NCBI RefSeq assembly: GCF_946478835.1
Contig: NZ_CAMLDV010000003.1
Span: 1-59,852, forward strand
DNA length: 59,852 nucleotides
Source of the DNA: an uncultured Bdellovibrio sp.
GTDB taxonomy: Bacteria > Bdellovibrionota > Bdellovibrionia > Bdellovibrionales > Bdellovibrionaceae
Direction: 5' to 3'
Shown here piece by piece: positions 57,644 to 59,852 of this stretch (within the stretch, counting starts at the first letter, position 1; each line of letters starts with the position of its first letter). The position numbers and the translations under genes were made by a program. The notes below the pieces were generated by a model. It was not told the DNA's origin, did not search any database, and saw only the letters and a list, made by a program, of their open reading frames with translations.

Positions 57644-59852
57644 ATGAAGATGTTGTGCTTTTTGGCGCTTATTTTTCCGTCACTTGTTTTCGCTAAAGAC
57701 CTTCCCGATGCAATCTTGGGAGAAGAAACAATCCAGGTTGCTGCAAAAGTAAACGGGAGTACTAAAAGAAACATACTAAGTGGAGGAGTTCCCGGTAGCA
57801 GGCTCAAGGGAAAAGTTTGGGCTAATGGGGCTGGTGCTTATGGTGAGGCGCCATCTGGGTTTTATGTTAGTGATTCTGAATGTAAAAGTGGAGATAAGAA
57901 GCAAAATATCTCTGAGATTCCATGTACCCTAGGTTTATCGTGGAATTTTAGTGCCCCAGGGACTTATAGAGCAGAAGTTTACGTATATATTCAATCAGAA
58001 GGTGGCCCCGAAGATTTGTGGACCGGGGACAATATTCGTGTGCGTAAGACATTTATCTTTGTTGTTGGTGGCGGTGGGAACACGGGTCCCCAACCACAAC
58101 CATCACCGATCCCGCCGAGTATACCAAATCCTGTTCCTCCAAATCCCAACAAACCCTTTCCAATCTCAAGTAACTATCCAGGGCAGTGCAGTCCAGGTGT
58201 CATCAGTGATCGTCTGTCTGGATTCTCTGTCATTAATCTTTCAACACGTACATTCACTGAAGAAATACCGATTCCGGGTGCTCCTTTTACTTTAGTTTAT
58301 AATAGCAGCCATTATATTTCTGGTGGTCCAGTATTTCCTCCCGACCATGTTGTAGGAGGTTGGGTTTATTCGTTAGATAGTTTTTACGATCGAAGAAAAA
58401 ATACGATTTTTTATGGCAGCGGAGCTGTTCATGTTTTGTCTCAGGTTCCAAATCTTGAAACAAACGGCAAATTTGCTTTAATGGATGCATCGGGAGAGAC
58501 TTACACAGTCTATACGCCCCTTGACGGGAAGTTTTTTTTAAGACGATCTGAGCTAAATAGCGCTCTTGTTTTAGATGGGTTAAATTGGGACGATAAATCC
58601 TTTGCAGGATTTGCGGATTCTTTTGGACATAAATACTTCAAAAGCAAGGACGGAAAATACATTATAGGATCGTCTTCGGAAGTCTTGGCTACGCTATCTT
58701 ATTTTTCAAATGGCAAGCTAGAATCCGTAACTCTTCCTAATGGTGCTCAATATCTACTGACATACAATAACGAAGGTCGATTAAGTTCTTTCAAAAGGCC
58801 GCTAGGTAAAACGAGTTATTTTGAATATGATTCGGAAGGGTATTTATTAAAAGATGTCAGTAGCTCCGGGCGCTCTCTTTCTCTTCAAGCTGCATACGAT
58901 CAAAAAAATCATAATCTCGATGTCGTCTCCACGAATGGAAGTGGGGCTAAAAAATCAATGAGTGTCTACGCCGATGGTAATATGACATATCGATTGGGAT
59001 TTTCTGATTTCGGCGGTTCTTCTGTTGCAATTACGACCTCAAATACTGATACCAGCAAAGTCGTAGATATGTATGCAGGAGTTAGTGAAACTCAAATGGC
59101 AAACAGTGCAAAGTGGGGTTGGGAGGTTAAATATGCTTCTCAAGAAACATTCAAAGCGGGTTCTATCCTGCTCAAAAAACAGGAAGAACAAAGAAAGAAC
59201 GGCGACGTTTTAGTTAAAACGGTTGTTTTGCAAAGTGATTCAAGAAAAAAATACGAATCATACACGGTGACTAAGCCCGACACGCTTGGAAGTTTTGTAA
59301 TCACTCCGATGCAAAGAAGATATACTCAAATGCTGAATGAAAAAGGTCAGCCTACAATGCAGATAATTAGTAAGGATAATCAAACTGTTTGGGCGGAGGC
59401 GTTTGATTATGATACTGCGGGTAATTTGACGAGTTATAAAAATACGGAGGGAACGACAGTTGCTTCATTTAATTATAACAAATTTAACCTACTGGAGAAA
59501 GTAACGGACGGACTTGGAAACTCCACGGATCTTTCATATGACAATATGAGAAGAATATCAAAAGTTACCTACCCTACGGGCAGCGTAATTGAATTTACAT
59601 ATGACCTTGAAGGAAATCTAACTGGAGTTAAGCCACCAGGAAAGCCATTTCACAATTTTGAATACAAATTGGGTGATTCCGTAAGCGCTTATTATCCTCC
59701 GTTGTCGGCGCAATTAAATAACGGCATTGAGTATCGCTATGACAATGAAGATAGAGTTTCTGAAATTTTGGTTGGAGGTACTGTAGCAACTTCTTATAAA
59801 TATGGAGTTCAAGAATCCAGATTGTTTGAAGTTAGAAATAGTCACGCTACAG
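57644..59852 (+). CDS. RHS/YD-repeat secreted protein (3' end beyond the window)
   Basis: The frame from ATG 57644 is open to the last base: 736 full codons. It starts with a signal peptide (about residues 1-18, ending FA). A beta-rich N-terminal domain (~residues 20-150) is followed by a Pro-rich linker (about 150-185), then a DUF6531-like region, VINLSTRTFTEEIPIPGAPF, and RHS/YD repeats: NGKLESVTLPNGAQYLLTYN, YDSEGYLLKDVSS and YDLEGNLTGV. Such proteins form large hollow shells that hold a toxin or adhesive tip. The C-terminal tip is outside the window. Codons (AGA, ATA, TTA) and lower GC differ from the neighbours, so transfer is likely. Confidence 0.85.
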   Translation, partial: MKMLCFLALIFPSLVFAKDLPDAILGEETIQVAAKVNGSTKRNILSGGVPGSRLKGKVWANGAGAYGEAPSGFYVSDSECKSGDKKQNISEIPCTLGLSWNFSAPGTYRAEVYVYIQSEGGPEDLWTGDNIRVRKTFIFVVGGGGNTGPQPQPSPIPPSIPNPVPPNPNKPFPISSNYPGQCSPGVISDRLSGFSVINLSTRTFTEEIPIPGAPFTLVYNSSHYISGGPVFPPDHVVGGWVYSLDSFYDRRKNTIFYGSGAVHVLSQVPNLETNGKFALMDASGETYTVYTPLDGKFFLRRSELNSALVLDGLNWDDKSFAGFADSFGHKYFKSKDGKYIIGSSSEVLATLSYFSNGKLESVTLPNGAQYLLTYNNEGRLSSFKRPLGKTSYFEYDSEGYLLKDVSSSGRSLSLQAAYDQKNHNLDVVSTNGSGAKKSMSVYADGNMTYRLGFSDFGGSSVAITTSNTDTSKVVDMYAGVSETQMANSAKWGWEVKYASQETFKAGSILLKKQEEQRKNGDVLVKTVVLQSDSRKKYESYTVTKPDTLGSFVITPMQRRYTQMLNEKGQPTMQIISKDNQTVWAEAFDYDTAGNLTSYKNTEGTTVASFNYNKFNLLEKVTDGLGNSTDLSYDNMRRISKVTYPTGSVIEFTYDLEGNLTGVKPPGKPFHNFEYKLGDSVSAYYPPLSAQLNNGIEYRYDNEDRVSEILVGGTVATSYKYGVQESRLFEVRNSHAT

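Noticed and set aside
1..59852. tRNA, rRNA, CRISPR arrays, insertion sequences, prophage
   Set aside because: I looked for tRNA arms, spaced direct repeats, transposase or integrase motifs and phage structural genes and found none; the only phage-like feature is the fibre protein, which has a Sec signal peptide and no phage neighbours.

Overview
The window looks like a chromosomal segment of a predatory bacterium of the Bdellovibrio type (Bdellovibrionota). This is an inference from gene content and from the overall look of the proteins, not from a marker gene: a giant phage-tail-fibre-like adhesin with a self-cleaving C-terminal chaperone, GYF-PilZ and cNMP-EAL c-di-GMP proteins, many secreted hydrolases and lipoproteins, large outer-membrane barrels, and an scpA/scpB pair with long acidic tails. 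Gene density is high, most genes are single or in short operons, and Shine-Dalgarno sites are clear for most of them. I found no tRNA, rRNA, CRISPR array, insertion sequence or prophage.

Layout. 1-6.4 kb: APP1-type phosphatase, Cys-rich protein, SufE, secreted trypsin-like protease, acetyl-CoA hydrolase/CoA-transferase family enzyme, YebC. 6.4-11.4 kb: a DUF455 ferritin-like protein, then a TolC/MacA/MacB-type tripartite exporter. 11.4-19.3 kb: LpxR-like lipid A deacylase, pseudouridine synthase, PTPS/QueD and SDR in a translationally coupled set, a cNMP-EAL phosphodiesterase behind an oligopeptide-binding protein, and an acyl-CoA dehydrogenase. 19.6-25.9 kb: site-2 protease, trpS (split by an in-frame TAG), scpA, scpB, an HTTM membrane pair and a lipoprotein, all on the plus strand. 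25.9-36.7 kb, minus strand: the 1519-residue fibre, a solute-binding protein, nrdB, nrdA and a TIGR01212 radical-SAM protein. 36.7-50 kb: MnmC-like methyltransferase, a coupled C45 hydrolase/LysE exporter/GH3 ligase operon beside a TetR regulator, an RND-LolA fusion with a secreted protein and an outer-membrane barrel, a GYF-PilZ protein and an FMN reductase. 50-59.9 kb: Kup, patatin, YceI, a lipoprotein, an abundant-looking outer-membrane barrel, and the start of an RHS/YD-repeat protein cut by the window edge.

The signals most worth attention are: (1) tryptophanyl-tRNA synthetase broken by one amber codon between its HIGH and KMSKS halves; (2) a GH3 amide ligase, LysE exporter and Ntn amide hydrolase fused into one operon by ATGA overlaps, which reads like an N-acyl amino acid (or similar amide) make/export/break pathway; (3) an RND exporter fused in frame to a LolA-like protein that keeps its own ribosome binding site and signal peptide; (4) two intergenic elements in which 28-29 bp perfect, locus-specific inverted arms enclose a GC-rich multi-hairpin core, with related GC-rich sequence also sitting inside scpA and scpB and between nrdA and nrdB.
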